Positions 1-11,891 of a DNA stretch of 64,000 nucleotides are shown here, one piece after another. The translations under genes and the position numbers were made by a program. Each line of letters begins with the position of its first letter. Position 1 is the stretch's first letter. This stretch comes from Cryptomeria japonica (lineage: Eukaryota > Streptophyta > Pinopsida > Cupressales > Cupressaceae), in NCBI RefSeq assembly GCF_030272615.1, contig NC_081411.1, positions 213,583,744 through 213,647,743 on the forward strand, in the 5' to 3' direction. The notes under the pieces are model-generated. The model saw only the letters and a list, made by a program, of their open reading frames with translations, had not been told where the DNA came from and ran no database searches.

Positions 1-2868
1 AATATGTGGAGTTATGACCCAGATGGGTGCCTATCTAAGAGGAAGAATGTAGTTAATCATGAACCACAGAGCTTGAGGGAAGAGCAAACTAACCTGCAAG
101 TGGATGACCCAAATCTCTATGTGGGTCTCAATGATTTTCCTATTTTAAAAGGACCCTCATTGTTGAGTTTCTACTCTATCATGTAAAAGTACAATCCAGT
201 GAAGCCCATTCCTCAGAGTATGCTAGAAGAAATGATGTCGGATTCGTGGCCTAGGAAAAAGAGGGAGGATTTATGGATGTATCATCAGGAAGTGAGCCAG
301 CCTAGAGCTAATATTGGGAATGCTCCTTTTGACAAGCATTTTGAGATTGAATGGCACCAGCATAATAGGTCAGATGAAGAGATAGGTGATGAGTCCCCAC
401 ATGATGACTCATCTCCCGAGGTGGCCCAGCATCCACAGGAAGAGGTTATAAGTATCAAAGAGCAAGAGACCGACCCTAATATTCTTCTTCCTCTCACCAG
501 TTTAGTTCGAAGACCCCGTTCCCAAATTACCAAGAGCTCGACAAAGAAGTTGGCTCCTAACTCCCCTTCCAGTAAGAAGCAATATCTAGATTATGCAAAG
601 AAGGTTTCATCTTCTCAGGTCCCAGAGGGTCCCTTAGTCTCGCAATGGTTGGTGACTTCCACAGATCAGGTATGCCCTTCTTTGCCCTTTCTCTCTGCTC
701 AAGTTGTGTCTGTTGCTCCCCATCTCACACCCATGCCTACCCAAATTCCCATTGCTCTCACTTTAGCACCCATCAGGACTCTGGTTGACACTCAATTTAT
801 ATTTTTGCTGGTCTTCATTTCACTCCCCACCCCCAATTTTATCCCTGCAACATTTTCCTCACAAATTCCTGATGCAGTCGCTGTCTCGCATAGGCTTGGT
901 TTTGGAGAGTCCACTCCTCCCCCAAATATTGGGGCAGCACCTACTGATCCATTTTCCTCATGAGCCTCTCCTTTCCTCCCGTTGTTTTCTCCAACCACCC
1001 TTGCGCATCCCATTCAGACCTCTTTTGCTGGCCCTATTTCCCAATTTCCTTTGCAATCCCTCCTAGTGTAGAATTTGCAGGCCAAGATATTGCAAACTCG
1101 GATTCTTATCAACAACAGGTTACCTATTCCATGACTGCACGTATTGGCAAAATCGGTAAAAGAAAGGAGAAGGATGGTGCTAGGTCAGCCCATCCTCACA
1201 TATAGACACATTTCAGTGAGGAAAAGAGTAGACTTTTCTTTCTGACCATGTTCCCCAAGGTCGACAAGTCAGAGGCCCAAATGAGACCCAACTATTACAC
1301 CTTGCATGATGTCAGGGTCAACCTTCTAAAATGCGATGGCATTTGATAAAGTTGAGATGATGGAAGAAACTTCGAAGGCTATATCCTTTGATTTCATCAA
1401 GAAGAGCCTTCGCCTAGAGAAAGTGCAAGAAGAGAATGTGAATCTCCAAGAATATTTGGACCAATAGAGAAGGGAAGATAAATCTAGGAATGTTGAAATC
1501 AACCGCTTGCAGGGATTGTTGACACAAGCTAACTCTGAAAAAGGAAAGTTGTAGTCCACCCTGAATAATGTGAGTTCTCAGCTGAAAGGGCAGGAGGCAA
1601 TGAGGAATGTGGCCTTGAAGGAATTGAAGGAGAAGGAGCAAGAAATATAGAAGCTCAAGGAAAATTCCAAAGATGCTACTCAAATACACACACAGTTGCG
1701 TGAGGAGATCCACCTAAAAGAAGAGTACACTCTGCAATTGAGTGATGCACATGTCACATTTTTAGAGGAGAAAGAAAGGTTTGAAACAGAGTTACATGAA
1801 AAAGGGAGTAGCCTAGAGCAAGCAAAAAATAAATTACTGGATATGGAAGGTTTATTGCAGCAAGAACGAGATCTCGTGTCATGACTTCAACAAGCAGGGC
1901 AAGATGGAAGCACTAGAATCATCGCTATGGAAAGTCAACTAACCCTTGAACATGACAAGTGCAGAGAGCTACAACATGAAATAACAATAAAGGACAAATA
2001 AATTTCATGTCTGTCAATCATTTCTCCCCCCATGGAGGTCCATCATGATTTTTCTCCATTTTTGGTGGAGTTGTACATTTCCCATTGGGAAAGAATTAAG
2101 AAGTATTTCCCTTCACTGCAACCCATGCTGAGATTTATAAGAGAAGCACATTCCCTCTGTGTTGAAGTGGGTGCTCTCATTAATAGCTCTATGGTTTTTA
2201 TTGGTGCTAAGCTCCCTGTAGCCCAGGGTTTAACTCAGATGTTGTATGCTGCTCAAGATGAAGAGTTGAGAGAAAAAGGGGTTACAGACCGCAAGCAATT
2301 AATTAGGAAAACTAATGTCTTCATCAACTAGCATAGGGTGATCATGCATGTCTCAGTAGTCCTTGAACCTTTGCAAATTTCGGTTCCAGATATCAAGCAA
2401 CACATAGAGAGGTGTGTTTCCTTGGGTCTGCCTTCTCATTTTCCTGCAGATGGTTTCGTGTTAGGGATTCAACAAGTGTTGAACCAGATAGAGAAAATAC
2501 ATTAGGATAGGACATTCTTATAGCATCTTAATTCTATCTCGGTGGAGGAGGTCAAGTGTCTCCTACATCCACTGGCCCAAATCTATGCACTCTTGAATTT
2601 GGTCCATAATGAACCAGTGAACTTGTCGTTCGACGAAGTAATTTTTTTAGATCAACACTACCAGAGACTGGAAGCATAGGTGTTTCCCTCTAAGGATCAA
2701 TGGTTTCCATTGTAGCAGGTCTTCGATTTTCTTCGCCCCATTCTAGCATGAAGTCTAGTCTTCGAACCAACAATTTTGGGTTCTAGCATTCCGCAGGTAG
2801 AATTCCCCATTTAGTCTCCAAGAAATGTTAATATTATTTTGGGATTGCTCGTAGGCGGCATTTTGATC
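1..2868 (+). pseudogene. Decayed coiled-coil ORF of unknown function, probably retroelement-associated
   Basis: One long frame (frame 1) can be followed from the window edge to about 2820, with a passage in another frame between about 960 and 1335 and many in-frame stops. The N-terminal third is acidic and Ser/Pro rich. From about 1336 to 2000 it is a heptad-like Glu/Lys/Leu/Gln-rich coiled coil. From 2030 to 2760 comes a helical, more globular part, and the end at 2820-2868 is hydrophobic (GLLVGG). Stops are mostly TAG or TAA at positions where Gln would fit the coiled coil. I do not recognise the protein. Its plan resembles the accessory ORFs at 35641-39497 and 59842-61547, which suggests an accessory gene of another retroelement, but I see no direct sequence match. 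The 5' end lies outside the window and the 3' end is cut by the solo LTR. Confidence 0.5.
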
Positions 2869-3932
2869 TGTTGGTATTTTGGTATGGTTTTGTCATTGAT
2901 GTCAACACCTACTAAAACTCTAGCACTCTGGAGATCCAGCATCATTCACCAGCAAGCAAGTGATTTTTGCATAGTCACTGGTACATGGTTCACCGACAGG
3001 AAATAATGATCACCAGCACTTGGAATGACATGAAAGATACTTGGTAATGTCGAAGACATTGTTTGGACATCATATGTTGGAAATTTGTTTATCAGTTTAT
3101 TCATATTGGCATATTTGCTCCTACCGGCAAATAGGTCCAGGGTTATCCAGGGTTTCACCGGCAGGCTTATCTTTTCCAGATCAGCATGGCACATTATGAA
3201 GATGATTAATTAATGTTGTAAATGTATTAAGCCAACATGTTTAATCAGTTATTACATCGGATATTGTATTGTTTGTAAAATGATTTTATTGTAATATCTT
3301 GTAGAGCCGACCTAGTAAAATTGATCTTAGGGTATGGTATAAATGTAAGATCTTAATTGTAAGATCGTTGTAGGAATGTGAAAAAGTTTTTGTGCGAAGG
3401 TATATGTGAGATTAAGCAGAGCTACACATGCAGACATCATTTGAAGATAAAGCTAGGTTTTTGTGAAAGCATATCAGAACTACACCGGTACTGAATCCAG
3501 CATATGAAGATGTTATTTTGTGCAGTACATTATTATTGGATTTAATCATCCAATTGTAAGTCAATGTGACTTCCCTTATGTGTTTGAGTAGTGAGCTCTA
3601 GGCGCTTGGCCTTTCTGCATGTGCAGACCCCATTTATGTACACTTACTATCTGCAGTAGTATCATCTGATTGTGGGTAAGGTTTCCCACTGTGGTTTTTC
3701 CCCTTACAGGGTTTCCACGTACAAATATTGGTGTTATGTGTTATGGATGACTTTGTCCTTTAATTTCATGCATTAATCTTCACCGGTATTGCATTTATCA
3801 GTTAATTCTATCCACCGGTATAATAGACTGTCTCACTGGTATTAAGCAGTAAATTGATTAAACTATTTTTGGTTAATATTATTAAGACAACGGATTCACT
3901 CCCCCCCTCTCAGCTGTCACCGGGACCCAACA
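2869..3932 (+). repeat. Copia-type solo LTR with 5-bp target duplication
   Basis: The segment starts TGTTGG and ends CCAACA (short terminal inverted repeat) and is flanked by the exact duplication TGATC (2864-2868 and 3933-3937). There is no internal region, so it is a solo LTR left by LTR-LTR recombination. Near the 5' end it carries TTGTCATTGATGTCAACA, also seen in the LTRs at 15114 and 31882. A TATA-like TATAAATG lies at 3338-3345. Near the 3' end are the C-rich CTCTCAG block and several CACCGGT motifs, which give a plus orientation. It interrupts the reading frame that ended at 2868. Confidence 0.85.
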
Positions 3933-3937
3933 TGATC

Positions 3938-6335
3938 AAATGGCAGCATTCTTCTTTTCCTTCAGCCTTTTTCCTGTTTGCCAGTGTGTGATCCAGGTGG
4001 CGTTTTGGCATTGCCTCTAGGTGCTCGCATTTTTAGTTCAAATTAGGGAGAACGCGGAGCTACCGTGTGGTTGGGTTTTTATAACTTGGTACGTTTCTCA
4101 GCCCCACCTTTCATCATGCGAGGATAAGGACACTTGGTGTTTTTGCGCTGCCCGATTTGGTTCTCTTTTTGCGCTAGTCTTCGGATGTCCCCCAATCTAT
4201 AGCGTGTCTTCCATGGTGGTTCGTAAACCAGGATGTGGTTTGCATCGTGGTTTTCTTGTTGGACAGGTATAGATATCGCCATGATGTGGTGGAGATAGCA
4301 ACATTGAAGGTTGTTTTGCTGGGTAGTGTCTCGTTGTGTGCCACGCCAGGTTTTCTTGTCATAAGTGGTTGCTAGGATGTTGTTGATGTCGCAAGTTTTT
4401 AGTTAGGAGTCGTGGGCTCTATTCATGCTTTCTTTTCCTTTCTTAGAGGAGTTCATACTTTCAAAGAGTTTTTTCTAGACTTTGGCTCATTTGAAGAAGC
4501 CTTTATGTTGATTTAATTTGGTGAATGATAGACAGATCAGATTGTGCCTATGGCCTTTGTGATGGTTTTATTTCAAGCTTATTATATTAACTTATATGTT
4601 GTTTTCAAGTTGAATAGCTTCTATGATATTTGTTGTGAGACTTCACAAATTAAAGTATGTTTCGAGACTTGTTATCTGTTGAATGAATAGTTAGTCTCAT
4701 TTTATGTTGAATGAGTGTTGTGTTGTATTATTCTCTTGAATGGTTCTAAGCATGTAGATTGTTGAATGGGCTTTAAAACCATGTGTTTCTAGGTTTTATA
4801 TGTTGTTAATGCTTTTCCAAAATATTTTGGCGCATCGCCTAAATAGTGTAATCCATTTTCTTTAAGTTTTCTCCTTCCCCTTTTCTCCCCCAATTGTATG
4901 AAGATTCGGCTTCTTAAACCTAGGGGTCATTCAATGAGTTTCGTGTAATAGGTCCCCCGTCACTGAATTTCCCATAAGGTTGTTGATGTTTAAGGTAAAA
5001 TTAAGAGTCAACAGTTCCAATTAAAATTACAAGCTACCCGGTTTACCTCCAAACATTATTAAATTCTTAGTGCATGGAGGGGGGAGAATCTGTCCTTAAG
5101 ACACTCACCATATGTCCCTCTTGAGCATATGTGTGAACTCCCCTTTTGAGACCTTATTGCTAGGCTCATAATGGTACTCCACTAGCTCTCACAAAGGAAG
5201 AAATACGGACACCCATTAGGGGTTGACAAGGTTGTGTGAGGTGATAGGGTACCAAGTGTAGGCTAAGAACTAATAATGAAGCCAATCTCCTTCCGATAGA
5301 TTGAATGATGTGTTTTCAATTGTTCAAAACCCATGAAAACTTGGGCTTTCTTTAAATCTTCTTGAACATATACTTTATGTGTCCTTTGGGACAAAAATAC
5401 AATCTAAATTATCTATTTGTAAGTTAGGTCAAGATATCATCCATTGAAATACAACAACATCCATTGGGTTAAGGGGTCCATTTGCATGTACAAAAAGGAG
5501 ATCATTTGGAGTTTAGTTTAACAAGGAATTTGTTGAATGTTATTCTCATTTAGAGTATATCTAAAGAAGGGCCTCATGAGCAGAAAATAATAAATATAAA
5601 GATAACATTCTAAGCTAAATTATTGAAGAAATGAGAAAAAAAAATTGAAGATTATGAACAAATTTTAAGGTGAATTACTACAAACCTATAAGAAAAAATT
5701 ATTAAATATTATAATATTTAAAAATTAAAGAAGCATTTTTTATCATATTATGGAGGAGAGTTAGGTGTGATTCACTAAGAAGATCAAGTACTCATCGCAT
5801 CATTATTTTGGAGGTTAGTTCCTTCTACTCAAGGAGATTAGCGTTTCTTGTTGAGTTTGTGCTCGATGTGGGGATTGGTGTCTCCAATAGTTCAATGCCT
5901 ATGAATCCTCTAATGGGGATTGTATCTCCTATGGATTGATGCCTCCAAAGATTGTAAGAAGTCACTAATACAAAATTGATATTTTTTTGTGGTTTTCTAT
6001 TGCAAGTTTTTTGTATAATTGGTATGTGCTTGTGTTCCTAATTAGAACTAGATCTTGATTTTGTGTTAGTACTATAGATGATTGAGTTTTTCAATTATTT
6101 CTATTGTGATTATTTATTTATTTTTAAATAAAACTTTATTTTTTATACTAATTATGCCCCCCCTTCTTATTATAACTGGGTGCTCTCCAAACCTAGCCAT
6201 TGTATCAAATAATGAATATACATGCTAGTAGATAGAGTAATGAATAGTACTAAAACAACCTAAGAAAGGATAGTAAATAGTAGAAAATATTTTAACACAA
6301 ATCAATTACACATTCCCTTTTCAACATGTAGATGT
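3938..6335. other. Spacer without recognisable gene
   Basis: 3938-4000 resumes the sequence interrupted by the solo LTR. 4000-4400 is relatively GC-rich but its frames are short and unlike known proteins. 4440-5740 is AT-rich with no coherent frame. 5860-6200 has the look of the U5 end of another LTR (a GGGGATTG block, then a C-tract followed by CTTCTTATT), but I could not find matching termini or a target duplication. Confidence 0.4.
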
Positions 6336-6340
6336 TGTAA

Positions 6341-6861
6341 TGTAGGAGCATTTGGAAGAACTCGAACTAGAACTAATCCCAAAAGAAAGCATATTTTTTC
6401 ATCTTGCAAAGATAATGAAGCTTTTTTATATGGTGGATATGGTTCTAAAAAACATCTCAATAGGTCCACACCAACATTTATAGCCTCTTCAAGTAACCAA
6501 GACCTATATGCATGTTACACTAGTTGTGGGACCATGGAGGCTCATGCAGATCCCTTCTAGTCATGGGGATTGATACTTAAGCACATCTTGAGGCATAAGA
6601 TATCATTAGAAATAGTTAGGGAGTAGTTAGGGGAGAATAGTTCTGAAAGATTTGTGAATAGTAAATTCATTATAATAATCCCATAGTGGACTATGTCTCT
6701 ACATTTGGGACCAATGGGTTGAATGTAAGGAGCATGTTAGCATTCTATTTTCTTTAATAAAAGAATCATTTTGTTTTCACATCCAATCTTGTATTATGTT
6801 TCTATGTGTGTTTGGTTGTAAGGTTGGACAGTTCATTTCAGACCCTCTAACCTTAACTACA
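6341..6861 (+). repeat. 5' LTR of the outer Gypsy element
   Basis: Begins TGTAGG and ends CTACA, giving matching inverted termini. It aligns over its length with 41740-42285: shared blocks include GGAAGAACTC near the start, the AAGCACATCTTGAGGCATA-like block, and GGTTGGACA followed by CCTCTAACCTT near the end. Many substitutions and small indels separate the two copies. Confidence 0.8.
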
Positions 6862-6866
6862 CCAAG

Positions 6867-6877
6867 TGGTATCAGAG
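6867..6877 (+). other. Primer-binding site, initiator-Met tRNA type
   Basis: TGGTATCAGAG starts five bases after the 5' LTR. This is the usual plant retrotransposon primer-binding site complementary to the 3' end of initiator methionine tRNA. Confidence 0.8.
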
Positions 6878-7039
6878 AAAGATTCAAACCTTGGGAGGTG
6901 GGAGTTCTAAAAGAACCTTGGTGTGGATAGATCACAAACTAGAGGCAATTCGTTGGTGTTGTCAACTGATCATTGAAGTAAGATAGTTATAACTTTTATC
7001 TACATCATCAATTGAGGCACGCCTAGTTCAGAAGAAAAG

Positions 7040-10000
7040 ATGACACAAAAGAGGATGTCAATAATGGCCAATATCACTAGAGGGGTGAAAGAAATGATGG
7101 ACATAATGAGAGAAATAAAGAACTAATTGGATTTCATTGAGGAAGACCCAATGAAGGGTATAAACCCAAGATTAGAAGAGGAGAGTGGTGATGAAGATAT
7201 GATGATGCAAGAGTGAGATGAAGAAATACAACAAGAAGAGGAGTCAGGTAAGATCAAGATGATGAAGGCAATTGCTAAGATTGGAAAGAGACCAAGGATC
7301 AAGATCCCTAGTTATGCTAGAAGTTTAAATTTCTAAGAGTTGATTGATTGGATAAATGAGATGGAGGAGTACTTTAAATTTGAGGAGATTAAAGATCTAG
7401 AGCAAGTTTTACCAAAACCAAGATAAAGGGACATATTGCCATCTGGTGGAAATAGGTGAAGTTCGACAAAAATTAGAGAGGGAAGGAGTGGGTCATGAAA
7501 AGGGATAGGATGGTATTGATATTAAAGGGCCAATTCATATCTACAGACTATGAGTTGGATTTGTTGAATAAGCTTCCAAATTTGTGGCAGAGAGAGATGA
7601 TAGTGAACAAGTACATCTAAAAACTTCACAAAATGATTATTAAGGTTTGACATATTGATTTTGGGAGAGATAAGGTGGCATGATATATTAATGGCCTTTG
7701 GACCAACATTTAAGAGAAACTAAGGTTTGTCTAGATGACCACCATCTAGGAAGCCTATCAATTTGCATTACAAGTCAAGGAAACCTTGCCCATGAAGGCA
7801 AAATGGATGTTGGGTAATGGAAATAGGAGGGATCTAGAGTGATACACACAATATAATAAGAGGAGGCCATACATGGAATGAGCTAGAGGAATGAACCCTT
7901 AACCCATTTAGAAGGGAAGAGAGGAGGCTGGTGGAAGATTCATACTACAACTAGAGGGAAAAGGACTATTGTTAGAATAATGAGTACCAAATGACTAAAA
8001 GAATATTTGATAGAAGATCATTCTAGGGAAAAATATTTAAGTGCAAAGAGATTTGACATTGTACCTTTGCTTTACACAAGGAAAGTACCCGAAAGCTAAG
8101 AGACTCTAGAACCAAGTATGCCTATGTGAAGGAAGAAAGAGATAGATCATCCAAGTTCTAGGATACTCAGCAAAGGGTGAAATGTTGGTCATGGGGAGAA
8201 CCCTATTGCAAAGGTAAACTAGAGATGAACCAACACAGAGGAGCCTTTTCTAGACCAAGTGCAAGTTGTGAGGCAATTGTTGTAAAGTTATCATCAATAG
8301 TGGAAGCATGAATAATTTGGTCTCTAGGGAAATGGTGTAAAAGTTGAACTTGAAGAGGATTGAGCACCCAAATCCATACCAAATTTATTGAATACGATAT
8401 GACCATAAGATTTTGGTAAGTCAATAATACCTTATCAATCTCCACATTGGTTCATATAGGGATGAATTGTTGTGTTATATTATGCCAATGGATGTGTATC
8501 ACTTGTTACTGGGGAGGCCTTGGAAATATGATAGAAGGGCCATACATGATGGAAGGAGAAATACTTACACCATAACCAAGGACAAAAAGAAACAGGAAGA
8601 ACAAAAGGAGGTTGTATATACTGGCATAAGGATCTATTTGGTCAAATTAAGGAAGTTCCTAGATGGCGTGAAGCATAAAAATACCTATTTTACACTCATT
8701 CTAAGGAAATGCAATACAGGGGATGTCAAAGATGATAGTATAGGACAATAAAAGGTACCATAAGGGGTGTTTGTAGAGTTTCTTGAGGAGTTTCAAGACA
8801 TTATCTCAAAGAATATTCTAGAGGAATAACCACCAATATGGAGTATTAGCCATCACATAGACTTGATACTGGGACCAAGTTTGCCTAACAAGGCAACACA
8901 TCGTATGACACCAATAGAGAATGTGGAGTTGAGAAAACAAGTGCATGAATTGTTAGTGAAGGGATTGATCTAAGAGATCCTGATTCCATGTGTAGTACCT
9001 ATTATCTTAGCAACAAAGAGAAATGGGAAATGGAGGATGTGTATTAACTCAAGATCCATCAACAAGATCATAATAAAATACTAATTTCTTTTGTAGAGAA
9101 TGGATGACACAATGGATTGTTTGAGTAATGAAAGATACTTCACAAATATTGATCTCAAGAGTAGATACCATTAGATTAGAATTTGAGAGGGAGATGAGTG
9201 GAAAACTACTTTCAAGACAAATGAGGGATTGTATGAATGGTTAGTCATGCCTTTTGGACTCACTAATACACCAAGTATGTTTATGCAACTAGTGAACAAA
9301 TTACCAAAGGAATTATTGGGTAATTTTCTAATTGTTTATTTGGATGACATTCTTATTTCAACAAGACAAGGGAGGAGAACATCCAATATATCAGGCAATT
9401 GAATGAAGAAAAGTTCTTGATTAATATCAAGAAATGCAGTTTTATAAGATTGAGCTAGCATGTTTAGGATTTTTTATCTTAGTGAAAGTGTTGAAGGATT
9501 CAAAAAAAGTGAGAGAAACTATGGGATGGCCTACACCAGTAGAGGTTAGGGAGGTGAGATCCTTTCATAGCTTGGCAATTTTTTACTAGAATTTTATTGG
9601 AAACTTTAGTACCATTTATGCACCTATGACAAAGAAAATTAGGAGATACCAAAAAGAGTTCAAGTGGACATCTGGAGCACAGAATATTTTTGACCTATTG
9701 AAGCAAAAGGTGATGGAGTAACTAGTACTAACCCTACCAAATTTCAACAAGGTTTTCCAAGTAGGTTGTGATACTAGTGATAGTGATATATAAGTTGTTA
9801 TAAGATAGGAGGGAAGAGCCATTGCCTATTTCAGTGAGATTTTTAATGATGCCCAAATAAGGTATTTAATCTATGATCAAGAGTTATATTTTATAATTCA
9901 ACCACTGAAGAAATGGAGGCACTATTTGTTACCAAACAATTTTTACGCTAATCACCAATCACTTCACTACCTGAATAGTCAAGGCAAGTTGAACCAAAAT

Positions 10001-10333
10001 CACATGCAATGATGGAGTCCATGTAGAATTAGTCCTTTATCCTCGGACACTAGAGTGAAAAATTAAACCAGATGGAAAATGCACTAAGCAAGAGAATAAA
10101 TATGATGATTTAGATGAGGGTGACTATATTAGGATTTGATGAGTTGAAACACTTGTATAAATATGATCTAAAATTTATAGATGCATAGAAGGCTTGTGGA
10201 GAACGAGTAACAACAAAAAAGAGAAAGTGGCTAGAATACTTCATCTAGGATGGCATGTTGTTCAAAGGAAATTAGCTATGTATTCTTAAGATCTCGATGA
10301 GGGATAATTTGGTCAAAGAGTTCTAAAATATTG
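7040..10333 (+). pseudogene. Outer Gypsy gag-pol, 5' part (gag, protease, RT, RNase H, start of integrase)
   Basis: Reading starts at an ATG at 7040. The gag part is recognisable around 7300-7830 as a helical Gypsy capsid, though frames shift. A protease-like stretch precedes 8460-8560, where MDVYHLLLGRPWKYDR is a hallmark of the plant Gypsy protease-RT junction. The RT follows, with PFGLTN near 9250 and YLDD at 9337-9348. The RNase H near 9700-10060 contains RHYLLP- and YLNSQGKLNQ-like motifs. The frame then enters the integrase zinc-binding region and stops abruptly at the giant insertion. Stops and frameshifts are dense throughout, so no functional protein is possible. Confidence 0.8.
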
Positions 10334-10429
10334 TGTTATGCCCTGCATACCTAACCCCATTAGTTTCCTTGTCTTGAAAATATGGGTCCCTCCTTTTTTT
10401 CTTTTTGTAGCTTTGTTTTTTTTAGGTTT

Positions 10430-10950
10430 TTCCATGATACTTCAGAACTCTGGAACCCTGAAGTCCTGAGGTGTTCTTTTCTTGTTTTTGAAGTCCTACC
10501 CTAGAGTTCTGAGGTAGGCACTTCTTTTTGGTTTTGTTCTTACCCCAAAACCGAGGAGCCCCGGAGTTCCAAGGTAGGCTTTGGTTTCTTGTGTTTGTCA
10601 CAACACCAGAACCTCGGAGTCCTGAAGTCATGCCTTGTCTCTTTTTGTCATTGAAGCCTCGGAATCCTGGAGTCCTATAATTTCAAGTTCTTCATGTTTT
10701 TTTGTTAGTCAATTCAGAACCCTAGAACCCCAGAGTCCTGAAGTTATGTTGTCTTTCCAACCTTGGAACCCCGGAGTCCCAAAAATGCTTTGCTTTTTTT
10801 TCTTAGTCCACCTCGGAAACCCAGAACCCCAGAGTCCTAAGGTGCCCCTTCTTGTTTTCTACCATAGAACCCTGGAACCCTAGAGTTCCAAGGTCTGTTT
10901 GGATTTTCTTGTTTGTTGACTTCGGAAGTCCGAAATCGCAGACTCTCGAG
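10430..10950 (+). repeat. Hairpin-forming motif cluster upstream of the LTR TATA box
   Basis: A degenerate motif of the form CCTCGGAACC, CCGGAGT, CCGAGG recurs about ten times at irregular spacing of roughly 40-70 bases, ending just before the TATA box. Each copy is a partial palindrome whose CCTCGG and CCGAGG arms could pair. The copies are diverged, which suggests an old array. The same cluster occurs in the 3' LTR at about 34795-35310. Its position in U3 suggests a promoter or enhancer role, which is inference. Confidence 0.65.
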
Positions 10951-10989
10951 GTTGTGTTTAAGGCGATCATACGAATGGAATTTTGGGGG

Positions 10990-10997
10990 TATAAATA
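10990..10997 (+). promoter_or_regulatory. TATA box of the giant element's 5' LTR
   Basis: TATAAATA sits in the context GGGGGTATAAATAGAGG and is conserved in the 3' LTR at 35350-35357. Transcription would start some 25-35 bases downstream, so the accessory ORF lies in the transcribed R-U5 part of the LTR. Confidence 0.65.
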
Positions 10998-11224
10998 GAG
11001 GAAATGAACTTTTTGAGCTTATTTGTGCATTCAAGTTTACAGACTTCCTTGCTCTACCTCCTGACTTTGTGCATCCACATCGCTGGGTTTTCAAGAGTTT
11101 TCTTCCACCAGGTTGGCAGTTTTTTTTGCCCGTTTTGTGTTTTCTGATTTAGATCTTTTAGTTTTTTACCTTAGATTTGTTTTCTTTAGTTTTTTTTTTT
11201 TTTATTTTGTGTGTTTTAGTTCTT

Positions 11225-11830
11225 CCTGTGTCCCTTAGGGTTTTCCAACCCCAAAAGCCCAAAGTTTGGGGCTCGGTAGTTCTTTTTCACCTCGGAACCC
11301 TAGAGTCCCGAGGTTGATCTTTTATGGGTCGTGTCTTACCCTGGATTCCCAGAGTTTTGGACCACCTTTTAACCTATCAATGAACTACACCTAACCTCAG
11401 AAACCCGAAATCTTGAAGTTTTGAAGTTCTAAAGTTCTTTCCTCTTAGGCCACTATTTTAACTCAAAACCCTAGAGTCCCAAAGTTTCGGAGCATCATTT
11501 TGGAATGTCATTTCAACTACCTTAGGACTTCGGATCCCCAAAGTCCCGAATGAGATGTGCTAACTTAGTCCACCCCAGGATACTAGAACCCTGGAGTTTC
11601 AGGTTTATGGTTTTGAGCTTAGTCCACCCCGGAACCTCGGAACCCTAGAGTTTCAAGTTTATTGTTTTAGTCTTGACTTACCCTGAAACCTTGAAGCCCA
11701 AAGTTTTGGGCCATGTTAATTTAACCCATACTCACCTCGGAACCTCGGGACCCTGGAGTTCCGAGGTCAGTTATTTTAGAAAGAGTTTTTCACCTCAAAA
11801 CCCCGGAGTCCCAAAGTGGGTGATATAATT
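11225..11830 (+). repeat. Second hairpin-motif cluster, present only in the 5' LTR
   Basis: About eleven more degenerate copies of the CCTCGGAACC and CCGGAGT motif lie between the TATA box and the accessory ORF. One near 11739-11765 still has CCTCGG and CCGAGG arms. The 3' LTR lacks this block: its sequence passes directly from the T-rich leader to the TTGATGATGTGATGGG segment that precedes the ORF. The LTRs were identical at insertion, so the block was lost from the 3' copy or expanded in the 5' copy. Confidence 0.6.
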
Positions 11831-11891
11831 AATATACTTGATGATGTGATGGGCTAATTTGTGGTTCTTTCTCGCAGATCAAAAAAATTAG

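Noticed and set aside
785-1205. Alternative-frame ORFs in the first pseudogene
   Set aside because: Partly shadows of the decayed frame. The 960-1205 stretch probably reflects a frame change within the same pseudogene rather than a separate gene.
4021-4362. Overlapping frames on both strands near 4.0-4.4 kb
   Set aside because: The composition is Trp/Cys-rich and unlike a conserved protein, no start signal stands out, and the frames compete with each other.
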